Below, piece after piece: positions 50,514 through 57,648 of a stretch of 64,000 bases of DNA. The DNA comes from Poseidonocella sp. HB161398 (GTDB lineage Bacteria > Pseudomonadota > Alphaproteobacteria > Rhodobacterales > Rhodobacteraceae). The position numbers were made by a program, and so were the translations under genes. The stretch lies in assembly GCF_005870025.1 (NCBI RefSeq), contig NZ_VATA01000018.1, forward strand, positions 1 to 64,000, written 5' to 3'. The notes under the pieces are model-generated. The model searched no databases and had not been told where the DNA came from. It saw nothing but the letters and a program-made list of their open reading frames with translations. Within the stretch, counting starts at the first letter, position 1; every line of letters begins with the position of its first letter.

Positions 50514-50932
50514 TGTACCTTCTCGACACGAATGTCATCTCCGAGCTGCGGAAGCTCGGCGACGGCCGGGCGGATGCGAATGTCGCCGCCTGGGTCGGCG
50601 CGGTCGAGGCGGCGGAGTGCCATGTCTCGGCGCTGACCCTGATGGAGCTGGAGATCGGCATCCTGAGGATGGAGCGGCGCGATCCGCTGCAGGGCCGGCG
50701 GCTGCGCCAGTGGATGCAGGACCATGTCCTGCCGGAATTCGCGCCGCGCTGCCTCGCCGTCGATGCCGCCGTCGCGCTGCGCTGCGCGGGGCTGCACGTG
50801 CCCGACCCGAAATCCGAGCGCGACGCGCTGATCGCCGCCACCGCGCTGGTCCACGGGCTGACGGTCGTCACCCGCAATACCGGCGATTTCGCCGCGACCG
50901 GCGTGGCGCTTCTCGATCCCTGGCAGGGCTGA
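50513..50932 (+). CDS. PIN-domain toxin, VapC/FitB-like
   Basis: A 139-residue PIN-domain ribonuclease. MYLLDTNVISELRK gives the first catalytic Asp, VSALTLMELEIGI the conserved Glu, SERDALIAATALVHGLTVVTRNTGDF the third Asp and the NTxDF end with the last acidic residue. FitB is the closest type by sequence layout. The ATG overlaps the antitoxin stop. It probably cleaves specific RNAs when freed from the antitoxin. Confidence 0.92.
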   Translation: MYLLDTNVISELRKLGDGRADANVAAWVGAVEAAECHVSALTLMELEIGILRMERRDPLQGRRLRQWMQDHVLPEFAPRCLAVDAAVALRCAGLHVPDPKSERDALIAATALVHGLTVVTRNTGDFAATGVALLDPWQG

Positions 50933-50939
50933 GACGGAA

Positions 50940-50963
50940 AAAGGCGCCCCGCAGGGCGCCTTT
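50940..50963. terminator. Bidirectional terminator between toxin and phoX
   Basis: AAAGGCGCCC at 50940-50949 pairs with GGGCGCCTTT at 50954-50963 around CGCA. A-run before and T-run after make it usable in both directions for the two convergent genes. Confidence 0.8.
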
Positions 50964-50983
50964 CCGGTTCCGCAGGCCGCGGC

Positions 50984-52867
50984 TCAGCCGATGACGTCGC
51001 CATCCTCGCGCCAGACCTGGATCACGGCCGAACGCGGCTTGCCCGCGCCGTCCGGCCAGGAGCCGCCCGGATGCTGGATGCCGACGAAAGCCACCTTGCC
51101 GTCGGGCGACCAGGTCAGGCCGGTGACCTCGGCGCCGTTCGGGGCGGTCAGGAAGCGGGCGATCTCGCCGGTTTCCGGGTCGCCGACCAGCATCTGGTTG
51201 TTGCCCATGCCGGCGAATTCGCCCTCGTTGCTGTCCTCGCCATCGGTCTGGATCCAGAGCATCCCGTCGGAGGAGAAGGCCATGCCGTCGGGCGAGTTGA
51301 ACATGTTGCCCGCGGTGACGTTCGGCGAGCCCATGTAGGCGCCGTCGCCGACCTCGGGGTTCCCGGCCATCACGAAGAGATCCCAGGCGAAGCCGTCCGC
51401 GCCGTGATCGCCGCCCTCGGGCTGCCAGCGCACGATCTGGCCGTAATTGTTGGCCTCGCGCGGGTTCGGGCCGCCGACCGGGGTCGCGTCGCCGCCGGCA
51501 TTCGGCTTCAGCCCGCGGTTCTTGTTGTTGGTCAGCGCGCAATAGGCCTCCGCCTTCAGCGGGTTGGCGGCGATCCACTCGGGACGGTCCATGGTGGTCG
51601 CGCCGACCTTCGAGCCGGCCATGCGCGAGAAGACCAGGATCTCCTCGATCGGCATGCCGGTGGTCTCGGGCGTCAGCGCCAGCCATTCGCCGGTCTGGTC
51701 GGCGTTGAACTTCGCGACATAGAGCGTGCCGTCCGACAGCAGCCCGTCGGTCGGCTGGCCCTCGGCCCAGGAGCCGTTCGAGACATAGCGGTACATGAAC
51801 TCGCCGCGCTCGTCATCGCCCATGTAGACGACGATCCGGCCGTCGGCGGCCTGCACCATTTCCGCGTTCTCGTGCTTGAAGCGGCCGAGCGCGCTGTGCT
51901 TGACCGGGGTGCTTTGCGGGTCGGCGGGGTCGATCTCGGTGACGAAGCCGTGGCGGTGCGGCTCGTTCGGCTCCTTCGACAGGTCGTAGCGCGCGTCGTA
52001 TTTCTCGTAGGCGTAGCGGCCTTCGCCGCCGATGCCGTAGCGGCTGTAGCCCTCGCCCTCGGGCATCGCGCCGGTGGTGCCGAAATAGCCGTTGAAGTTC
52101 TCTTCGCAGGTCAGGTACGTGCCCCAGAGCGTCTTGCCCGAGCCGCAGTTGTTCATCGTGCCCTTGGGGTTCACGCCCTCGGCATCGGCATTGGTCTTCA
52201 CCAGATCCGACCCGGCCGCGGGGCCGTCCATGACCATCTGGGTCTCATGGGTGATGCGGCGGTTGAAGGGGCTGTCGACCACGACGTCCCAGGTTCCGCC
52301 CTGCGGCGCGATTTCCAGCACCGTGACGCCCTGCATGTTCTTCAGCATCAGGACTTCGTCGGCGGTCTTCGGCATGCCTTCGGACTCGGCGGGCAGGTTG
52401 ATCTTCGGGTTCACGTATTCCGAGTTGATCGCCAGCAGGACATGGCCGTCCGCCTCGAAGGTCTCCATCCCGTCGGTATTCTCGCCGAAGACCTTGTCGG
52501 ACATCGCGACGGGAACGCCGGTCTCGGGCGAATAGGCGCCCTCGGCCACGGAGAACAGCGCCTGGCCCCATTTGACCAGCGGCTTCCACTGGTAGCCTTC
52601 GGGGACGTGGATCTCGAAATCGGTGGCGATGCCGATCGGCTGGAACTTGAAGGCGGCGCCTTCCGCGCGGGCGGCGGTGGTGGAGCTCATCAGGCCCGAG
52701 CCGAAGACCGCGGCACCGGAGCCGAAGGCCAGGACGCTGCCGAGGAAGCCGCGGCGGGACAGCGCGCGCTCGACAACCTCGTCGAAGCCGTTCGCGGCCG
52801 GGCGCGGATCGCGCATCTCGTCGAATTCGTCCCAGGAGAGGTCGATTTGGGATTTCGGATCCATCAC
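50984..52867 (-). CDS. phoX: PhoX-type alkaline phosphatase (DUF839)
   Basis: A 627-residue phosphatase. The Tat motif SRRGFLGS lies near residues 37-44, inside a long N-terminal region that is characteristic of PhoX, and the signal ends around TTAARAEG. The segments MNNCGSGKTLWGTYLTCEENFNGYF and KHENAEMVQAADGRIVVYMGDDERGEFMYRYVS are hallmark PhoX blocks and supply the metal ligands (Glu, Asp, Cys). PhoX uses calcium and iron to release phosphate from monoesters in the periplasm. Two PHO-box-like sites lie upstream. A second ATG follows at 52864. Confidence 0.93.
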   Translation of the reverse strand: MMDPKSQIDLSWDEFDEMRDPRPAANGFDEVVERALSRRGFLGSVLAFGSGAAVFGSGLMSSTTAARAEGAAFKFQPIGIATDFEIHVPEGYQWKPLVKWGQALFSVAEGAYSPETGVPVAMSDKVFGENTDGMETFEADGHVLLAINSEYVNPKINLPAESEGMPKTADEVLMLKNMQGVTVLEIAPQGGTWDVVVDSPFNRRITHETQMVMDGPAAGSDLVKTNADAEGVNPKGTMNNCGSGKTLWGTYLTCEENFNGYFGTTGAMPEGEGYSRYGIGGEGRYAYEKYDARYDLSKEPNEPHRHGFVTEIDPADPQSTPVKHSALGRFKHENAEMVQAADGRIVVYMGDDERGEFMYRYVSNGSWAEGQPTDGLLSDGTLYVAKFNADQTGEWLALTPETTGMPIEEILVFSRMAGSKVGATTMDRPEWIAANPLKAEAYCALTNNKNRGLKPNAGGDATPVGGPNPREANNYGQIVRWQPEGGDHGADGFAWDLFVMAGNPEVGDGAYMGSPNVTAGNMFNSPDGMAFSSDGMLWIQTDGEDSNEGEFAGMGNNQMLVGDPETGEIARFLTAPNGAEVTGLTWSPDGKVAFVGIQHPGGSWPDGAGKPRSAVIQVWREDGDVIG

Positions 52868-52937
52868 AATGCTTCCTAGCTTTCTTGGTCATGGCGAGGG
52901 ACCGGGAGGCAGGGCCGCCCGGCGTCGTGCAGGTGAC

Positions 52938-52972
52938 GTTATATCATTCCTAGTTTGTCAGGAGTGTGACAG
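52938..52972 (-). promoter_or_regulatory. PHO box and -10 of phoX
   Basis: On the minus strand CTGTCAC-ACTC-CTGACAA (52972 to 52955) is a two-unit PHO box with an 11-base period. After a further 11 bases TATAAC (52943 to 52938) could be the -10 element, which is the expected spacing when PhoB replaces the -35 contact. phoX starts about 70 bp downstream. Confidence 0.75.
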
Positions 52973-53091
52973 CCGGAGAGAAAGAGCAGGAATTCTTCAG
53001 GAAAATGAAGGGGATCGCCGATGGCCGTCGCGGGTGGCGGCCCTGCGGCGGGGAAAATGGGGCCTCTCTCCCACAGGTTTTCTGCAGCCGG

Positions 53092-53120
53092 ATGACAGGG
53101 CCATGACAGTTTCGCGACAA
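53092..53120 (-). promoter_or_regulatory. Three-unit PHO box array
   Basis: On the minus strand the units TTGTCGC, CTGTCAT and CTGTCAT are spaced at exactly 11 bases (53120 to 53092, spacers GAAA and GGCC). The last two units match the consensus without error. Located in the middle of the divergent phoX and dehydrogenase promoters. Confidence 0.7.
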
Positions 53121-53133
53121 TCCCAGCCCGGGG

Positions 53134-53161
53134 CGGGCCTGTTCCGGCCGGAACCGGGCCG
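53134..53161. repeat. Near-copy of the candidate parS palindrome
   Basis: The central 14 bp GTTCCGGCCGGAAC are identical to the parS-like sites at 24909 and 27525, and 24 of 28 positions match overall. It stands alone in the 488-bp phoX/dehydrogenase intergenic region, 26 kb from parAB. Confidence 0.5.
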
Positions 53162-53254
53162 CGCCCTGGGGCCTGCGCGGCCGGGGCCCGCAGGTTGTGC
53201 GCAGATGCACGCAATTTAGGCGGAATTGGGATTGCTTTCATCCGCGTCGAGTGA

Positions 53255-53274
53255 AATGTACGAGTTAGTACATT
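53255..53274. promoter_or_regulatory. Candidate operator ahead of the PQQ dehydrogenase gene
   Basis: AATGTAC-GAGTTA-GTACATT is a perfect 7-6-7 inverted repeat in an AT-rich patch, 82 bp before the dehydrogenase start. Its form resembles TetR-family sites; no such regulator is encoded nearby. Confidence 0.45.
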
Positions 53275-53355
53275 CCAGCCGCGAGCGGTCAGCCCGGTCT
53301 CCGGGCACGGACCGCCCGGGCCAGATGGCAGTTTTCTTCCCCCGAAGGACATGAC

Positions 53356-55767
53356 ATGACCGGACCATCCCCAAATATTCCGCGGCCAGTGACCTGGCTG
53401 CTGACCCTGCTCGGCGCCGTGCTGGCGCTCTGCGGGCTCGGACTCGCTGTCGGCGGCGTGATGCTGATCGCCCGCGGCGGCAGCTGGTACTACCTCATCA
53501 TGGGCCTCGCCCTGATCGCCTCGGGCCTGCAGATCGCCCGCGGCAAGCCTTCGGGCGCGGCGATCTACGCGCTCGCCTTCCTTGCCACCGTGATCTGGGC
53601 CTTCTGGGAAGCGGGCCTCGACTTCTGGGCGCTGCATGCGCGGATCTTCACCTTCCTGGTGATCCTCGTCGCCGTGCTGGCGCTGCAGCCGCTGACGCTC
53701 CTGCGCGCGGGCCGCGCGCCGATGACCCGGGGCTTCCTCGGCCTGGCCGCCATTGCCGCGATCGCGGTCGCGGGCATGGGCTGGGGCATGTTCCAGCCGC
53801 ACGGGCAGCGGAATTTCGAGCTCTCTGCCGATCGCAGCGCCGCCCCGGCGGGCGCCGCGCAGGACTGGGCGAATTACGGCGCCACCCCCGAGGCGACGCG
53901 CTTCGCCGCCTCCGGCGCGATCACGCCGCAGACTGTCGGCGATCTCGCGGTCGCCTGGACCTTCCGCACCGGCGACATCCCGGAAAGCCCTGGCGGCGGC
54001 GGGGCCGAGGACCAGAACACGCCGCTTATGGTCGGCAATGACCTCTTCGTCTGCACGCCCTCGAACACCGTGATCTCGGTCAATGCCACCACCGGCACCG
54101 AGAACTGGCGCCGCGAATTCCCGACCGAGACCCGCACCTGGGTGCGCTGCCGCGGCCTGGCCTATTTCGACGCCTCTGCGCCGGTCGTGCAGCCGAGCGT
54201 TCCGGACGCGACGCCGGTCACCCCGGTCTCGCTGCCTGCTGGCGCCGCCTGCGAGCGCCGCATCTTCATGAACACGATCGATGCCGTGCTGGTCGCGCTC
54301 GACGCGGATACTGGCGAGCTCTGCCAGGATTTCGGCAATGGCGGCATGATCGACCTGAAGGAAGGCCTGGGCGATGCGCAGGCGCCGCTCTATTCGCTGA
54401 CCTCCCCGCCGCTGCTGGCCGGGACGACCGTCGTCGTCGGCGGCCGCGTGGCCGACAATGTCGCGCTCGACATGCCGGGCGGGGTGATGCGCGGCTTCGA
54501 CGTCATCACCGGCGAGATGAAATGGGCCTTCGACCCGGGCAATCCGCGGGACCGCGACGCGCCGGCGCCGGGCTCGGTCTTCACCCGCTCGACCCCGAAT
54601 GTCTGGGCGCCGATGACCTATGACGCGGAGTCGAACACCGTCTTCCTGCCGGTCGGCAACGCCGCCATCGACCTCTGGGGGGTGGAGCGCACGCCCGAGG
54701 ACGAGAAATACGGTGCCTCGATCCTGGCGCTCGACGCCACCACCGGCGACGAGAAATGGGTCTACCAGACGGTCCATCACGACCTGTGGGACTTCGACGT
54801 GCCGATGCAGCCGACGCTGATCGACTTCCAGGGCACGCCCGCGCTGGTCTTCGGCACCAAGGCGGGGCAGATCTTCGTGCTCGACCGCGCCACCGGCCAG
54901 CCGCTGACCGAAGTGACGGATGTCGACGTCAAGCCCGCCGCCATTCCCGACGAGCGCTATGCGCTGAAGCAGCCGAAATCGACCGGCATGCCGCAGATCG
55001 GCGCGCCGCTGCTGACCGAGGCGGACATGTGGGGCATGACGCCCTTCGACCAGATGATGTGCCGCATCCTCTTCAAGGGCTACCGCTACGAGGGGCTCTT
55101 CACCGCGCCGGACACCGACTATTCGCTGAGCTTCCCCGGTTCGCTCGGCGGGATGAACTGGGGCGGTCTGTCCTATGACCCGCAGGCCGACACGATCTTC
55201 GTGAACGACATGCGGCTCGGCCTCTGGGTCCACATGGTCCCGCAGGCGCGCGATGCCGCGGCCTCGGACGGCTCCGAGGCGGTCAATGCCGGCATGGGTG
55301 CCGTGCCGCTGAAGGGCACGCCCTATTCGGTGATCAAGAACCGCTTCCTGTCGCCGCTGGGCATTCCCTGCCAGAAGCCGCCCTTCGGCACGCTGACCGC
55401 GATCGACATGAAGACCCAGTCGGTCGCCTGGGAGGCGCCTCTGGGCACCGTCGAGGACACCGTGCTCTTCGGCCAGAAGATGCGCCTGCCGATGCCCGTG
55501 GGCATGCCGACGATCGGCGGCTCGCTCTCGACGGGCGGCGGGCTGGTCTTCTTCGCCGCCACCCAGGACTACTACCTGCGCGCCTTCGACAGCGCGACGG
55601 GCCGGGAAGTCTGGAAGGCGCGGCTGCCGGTCGGCAGCCAGGGCACGCCGATCTCCTATGTCTCGCCCGAGGACGGGCGGCAGTACATCGTGATCTCGGC
55701 CGGCGGCGCGCGCCAGTCCGCCGACCGCGGCGACTACCTCGTCGCCTTCGCTCTGCCCGAGGGCTGA
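53356..55767 (+). CDS. gcd: Membrane-bound PQQ-dependent glucose/quinate/shikimate-type dehydrogenase
   Basis: An 803-residue quinoprotein. About five helices fill the first 150 residues, then a beta-propeller domain begins near QDWANYGATPEATRFA. The active-site blocks HHDLWDFDVPMQPTL (catalytic Asp) and FGTKAGQIFVLDRATG (Lys that contacts PQQ) are present, and the C-terminal GGRQYIVISAGGARQ region is typical. It passes electrons to ubiquinone. Glucose is the usual substrate, but quinate or shikimate fits the aromatic context as well. GAAGGA lies five to six bases ahead of the ATG. Divergent from phoX. Confidence 0.88.
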   Translation: MTGPSPNIPRPVTWLLTLLGAVLALCGLGLAVGGVMLIARGGSWYYLIMGLALIASGLQIARGKPSGAAIYALAFLATVIWAFWEAGLDFWALHARIFTFLVILVAVLALQPLTLLRAGRAPMTRGFLGLAAIAAIAVAGMGWGMFQPHGQRNFELSADRSAAPAGAAQDWANYGATPEATRFAASGAITPQTVGDLAVAWTFRTGDIPESPGGGGAEDQNTPLMVGNDLFVCTPSNTVISVNATTGTENWRREFPTETRTWVRCRGLAYFDASAPVVQPSVPDATPVTPVSLPAGAACERRIFMNTIDAVLVALDADTGELCQDFGNGGMIDLKEGLGDAQAPLYSLTSPPLLAGTTVVVGGRVADNVALDMPGGVMRGFDVITGEMKWAFDPGNPRDRDAPAPGSVFTRSTPNVWAPMTYDAESNTVFLPVGNAAIDLWGVERTPEDEKYGASILALDATTGDEKWVYQTVHHDLWDFDVPMQPTLIDFQGTPALVFGTKAGQIFVLDRATGQPLTEVTDVDVKPAAIPDERYALKQPKSTGMPQIGAPLLTEADMWGMTPFDQMMCRILFKGYRYEGLFTAPDTDYSLSFPGSLGGMNWGGLSYDPQADTIFVNDMRLGLWVHMVPQARDAAASDGSEAVNAGMGAVPLKGTPYSVIKNRFLSPLGIPCQKPPFGTLTAIDMKTQSVAWEAPLGTVEDTVLFGQKMRLPMPVGMPTIGGSLSTGGGLVFFAATQDYYLRAFDSATGREVWKARLPVGSQGTPISYVSPEDGRQYIVISAGGARQSADRGDYLVAFALPEG

Positions 55768-55775
55768 GCGTCCTC

Positions 55776-55803
55776 TCCGGGGGCAGCGCGCGCTGTCCCC
55801 GGA
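55776..55803. terminator. Terminator-like palindrome after the PQQ dehydrogenase gene
   Basis: Positions 55776-55789 and 55790-55803 are complementary over 14 bp with one G-T pair (TCCGGGGG...CCCCGGA). It starts nine bases after the stop. No clear T-run. Confidence 0.55.
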
Positions 55804-55906
55804 AACCCCGCCTTCCGCGGAAAGAGGCTGGATCGCCGGGCTTCTCCTGGGATAGGGGAGGGAGACGGCGCGCTGCCGCCCGCTGCCTAGAGGAAGGACA
55901 GGACAC

Positions 55907-56146
55907 ATGACCCAGGCGCTCTTCATCCAGATCCGCTGCCGTCCGGGCACCACCTACAAGGTGGCGGATGCGATCGCGCTGAAGGAACTGCATTCCGAAC
56001 TCTACTCGACCAGCGGCGACTACGACCTGCTGATGAAGCTCTACCCGCCGGAAGGCGCCGATATCGGCCATTTCATCAACGAGGAGATCCTCGGGATCGA
56101 CGGGATCGAGCGCACCCATACCATCGTGACCTTCCGGCCCTGGTAG
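55907..56146 (+). CDS. Stand-alone Lrp/AsnC ligand-binding (RAM) domain protein
   Basis: A 79-residue protein consisting only of the Lrp/AsnC effector domain: LFIQIRCRPGTTYKVADAI, STSGDYDLLMKLYP and HTIVTFRPW match the alpha-beta sandwich. There is no HTH. Such proteins bind amino acids or form mixed oligomers with full Lrp proteins. AGAGGAAGGA precedes the ATG. It lies alone between the PQQ dehydrogenase terminator and the epimerase gene. Confidence 0.85.
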   Translation: MTQALFIQIRCRPGTTYKVADAIALKELHSELYSTSGDYDLLMKLYPPEGADIGHFINEEILGIDGIERTHTIVTFRPW

Positions 56147-56240
56147 GGCCCGCCGCCGGGCGATTGGCCCGGAGCGACCGGGCAGGGCGGTCCGCGCGGC
56201 CCTGCCGACCTCCCCGCATTTTCAAGGAAAGCATCCGAAC

Positions 56241-57251
56241 ATGCCTCGCGTCCTGGTTACCGGCTCGGCCGGCTTCATCGGCTTCCACCTCTCGCGGCTC
56301 CTGCTCGAGGAAGGCTGGGAGGTCTGGGGCTATGACGGCATGACCGACTACTACGATGTCTCGCTGAAGGAGGCGCGCCATGCCGCGCTGGCGCAGCACC
56401 CGGGCTTCACCGCGCGCGAGGGGCTGATCGAGGATGCCGCCGCGCTGGCCGCTTTCGCCGCCGAGGCGCGCCCCGAGGTGATCGTCCATCTCGCCGCCCA
56501 GGCCGGCGTGCGCTACTCGATCGAGAACCCGGCCGCCTATGTCGACGCCAATATCGTCGGCACCTTCAATGTCATGCAGGTCGCGCTGGAGCACCGCGCC
56601 GGCCATCTGCTGATGGCCTCGACCTCCTCGGTCTACGGCGCCAATACCAAGATGCCCTATGCCGAGACCGACAAATGCGACACGCAGATGTCCTTCTATG
56701 CGGCGACCAAGAAGGCGAATGAGGCGATGAGCCATGCCTGGGCGCATATCCACGGCCTGCCGACGACGATGTTCCGCTTCTTCACCGTCTACGGGCCCTG
56801 GGGGCGGCCGGACATGGCGCTCTTCAAGTTCACCAAGGCGATCCTGAACGGCGATCCGATCGACATCTACAACCACGGCGAGATGTACCGCGACTTCACC
56901 TATGTCGAGGATCTGGTCCGCGGCATCCGCTTGCTGGTCGACGCGGTGCCGCCGCTGCCGGGCACGGCCGGGCCGGTCGAGGGCGACAGCCTCAGCCCGG
57001 TGGCGCCCTGGCGGGTGGTCAATATCGGCAATTCGCAGAAGGAGCGGCTGCTCGATTTCGTCGAGGCGATCGAGGCCTCGACCGGGCGCGAGGCGGTGCG
57101 CAACTACATGCCGATCCAGCCGGGCGACGTTCCGGCGACCTGGGCGGATGCGGGCCTTCTCAAGGCGCTGACCGGCTACCGTCCGCAGACCGACATGCGC
57201 GACGGCGTCGCCCGCTTCGTCGAATGGTACCGGGACTACTACGGCGTCTGA
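56241..57251 (+). CDS. UDP-glucuronate 4-epimerase-like NAD-dependent epimerase
   Basis: A 336-residue extended SDR. GSAGFIGFHL near residues 8-17 is the NAD loop, ASTSSVYGANTKMPYAETD the catalytic Ser region, and YAATKKANE the Tyr-x-x-x-Lys pair. FTVYGPWGRPDMALFKFTKAI and MYRDFTYVEDLVRGI are hallmarks of the LpsL/Cap1J group that makes UDP-galacturonate. AAGGAAA precedes the start. It would supply sugars for lipopolysaccharide or capsule; no other polysaccharide genes are near. Confidence 0.9.
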   Translation: MPRVLVTGSAGFIGFHLSRLLLEEGWEVWGYDGMTDYYDVSLKEARHAALAQHPGFTAREGLIEDAAALAAFAAEARPEVIVHLAAQAGVRYSIENPAAYVDANIVGTFNVMQVALEHRAGHLLMASTSSVYGANTKMPYAETDKCDTQMSFYAATKKANEAMSHAWAHIHGLPTTMFRFFTVYGPWGRPDMALFKFTKAILNGDPIDIYNHGEMYRDFTYVEDLVRGIRLLVDAVPPLPGTAGPVEGDSLSPVAPWRVVNIGNSQKERLLDFVEAIEASTGREAVRNYMPIQPGDVPATWADAGLLKALTGYRPQTDMRDGVARFVEWYRDYYGV

Positions 57252-57310
57252 CGTTTCGGGGGAGCGACCGGGTGACCTTGCCCCCGGAACCCGGACTGGG
57301 GCGATATTCG

Positions 57311-57451
57311 CTATGCGGCCATCTTGGCGGCCACGTCGATCCTTGCCTGCTCGGGCGTACGATATCCGATGCTCGAGTGGCGGCGTCGCCGATTGCAGAA
57401 GATCGCAATGTACTCGAACAACTCCGCCTTGGCCTCGCGGCGCGACCTGAA
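57311..57451 (-). pseudogene. IS3-family transposase OrfB, C-terminal remnant
   Basis: The minus strand encodes a 46-residue end including FEYIAIFCNRRRRHSSIGYRTPEQA, the very conserved IS3 transposase C-terminus (Y-IE-FYN-RRHS-LGY-TP-E), and a stop at 57311-57313. The rest of the transposase is missing and the frame meets unrelated sequence after about 57455. It marks an old insertion at the border between the epimerase gene and the recombinase operon. Confidence 0.8.
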
Positions 57452-57504
57452 ACTAGGTCGTGTGACAAAAGGGATTCACAGTCGGGCGCTTCCGTGATTC
57501 AAGA

Positions 57505-57648
57505 TTACCGCCATGACGGAGGTGACCTTTCGGCCTTGTAGTCGCGGCCTTCCCTGCGCGCCTTTGCCGCCGCCTTACGCATGGCGGCCTCGATCTTCGG
57601 GTGCCATCGCGCGCAGAGCTTTCCGTTGCAGCCGCAGCGGATCTTCAT
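57505..57648 (-). CDS. Small Cys-containing protein downstream of the recombinases, possibly truncated
   Basis: A 47-residue frame starting MKIRCGCNGKLCARWHPKIE, basic after the Cys cluster (MRKAAAKARREGRDYKAER). Its ATG overlaps the stop of the 704-residue recombinase gene (ATGA), so it is translated with the operon. The CGCN-x3-CARWH pattern suggests a metal site. It occupies the place of the fourth gene (ginD) in GInt-type recombinase operons, but it is short and ends at the IS remnant, so it may be cut. No function is assigned. Confidence 0.5.
   Translation of the reverse strand: MKIRCGCNGKLCARWHPKIEAAMRKAAAKARREGRDYKAERSPPSWR

Noticed and set aside
57456-57504. End of a second insertion sequence next to the IS3 remnant
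   Set aside because: I looked for terminal inverted repeats in this stretch and found none that match.
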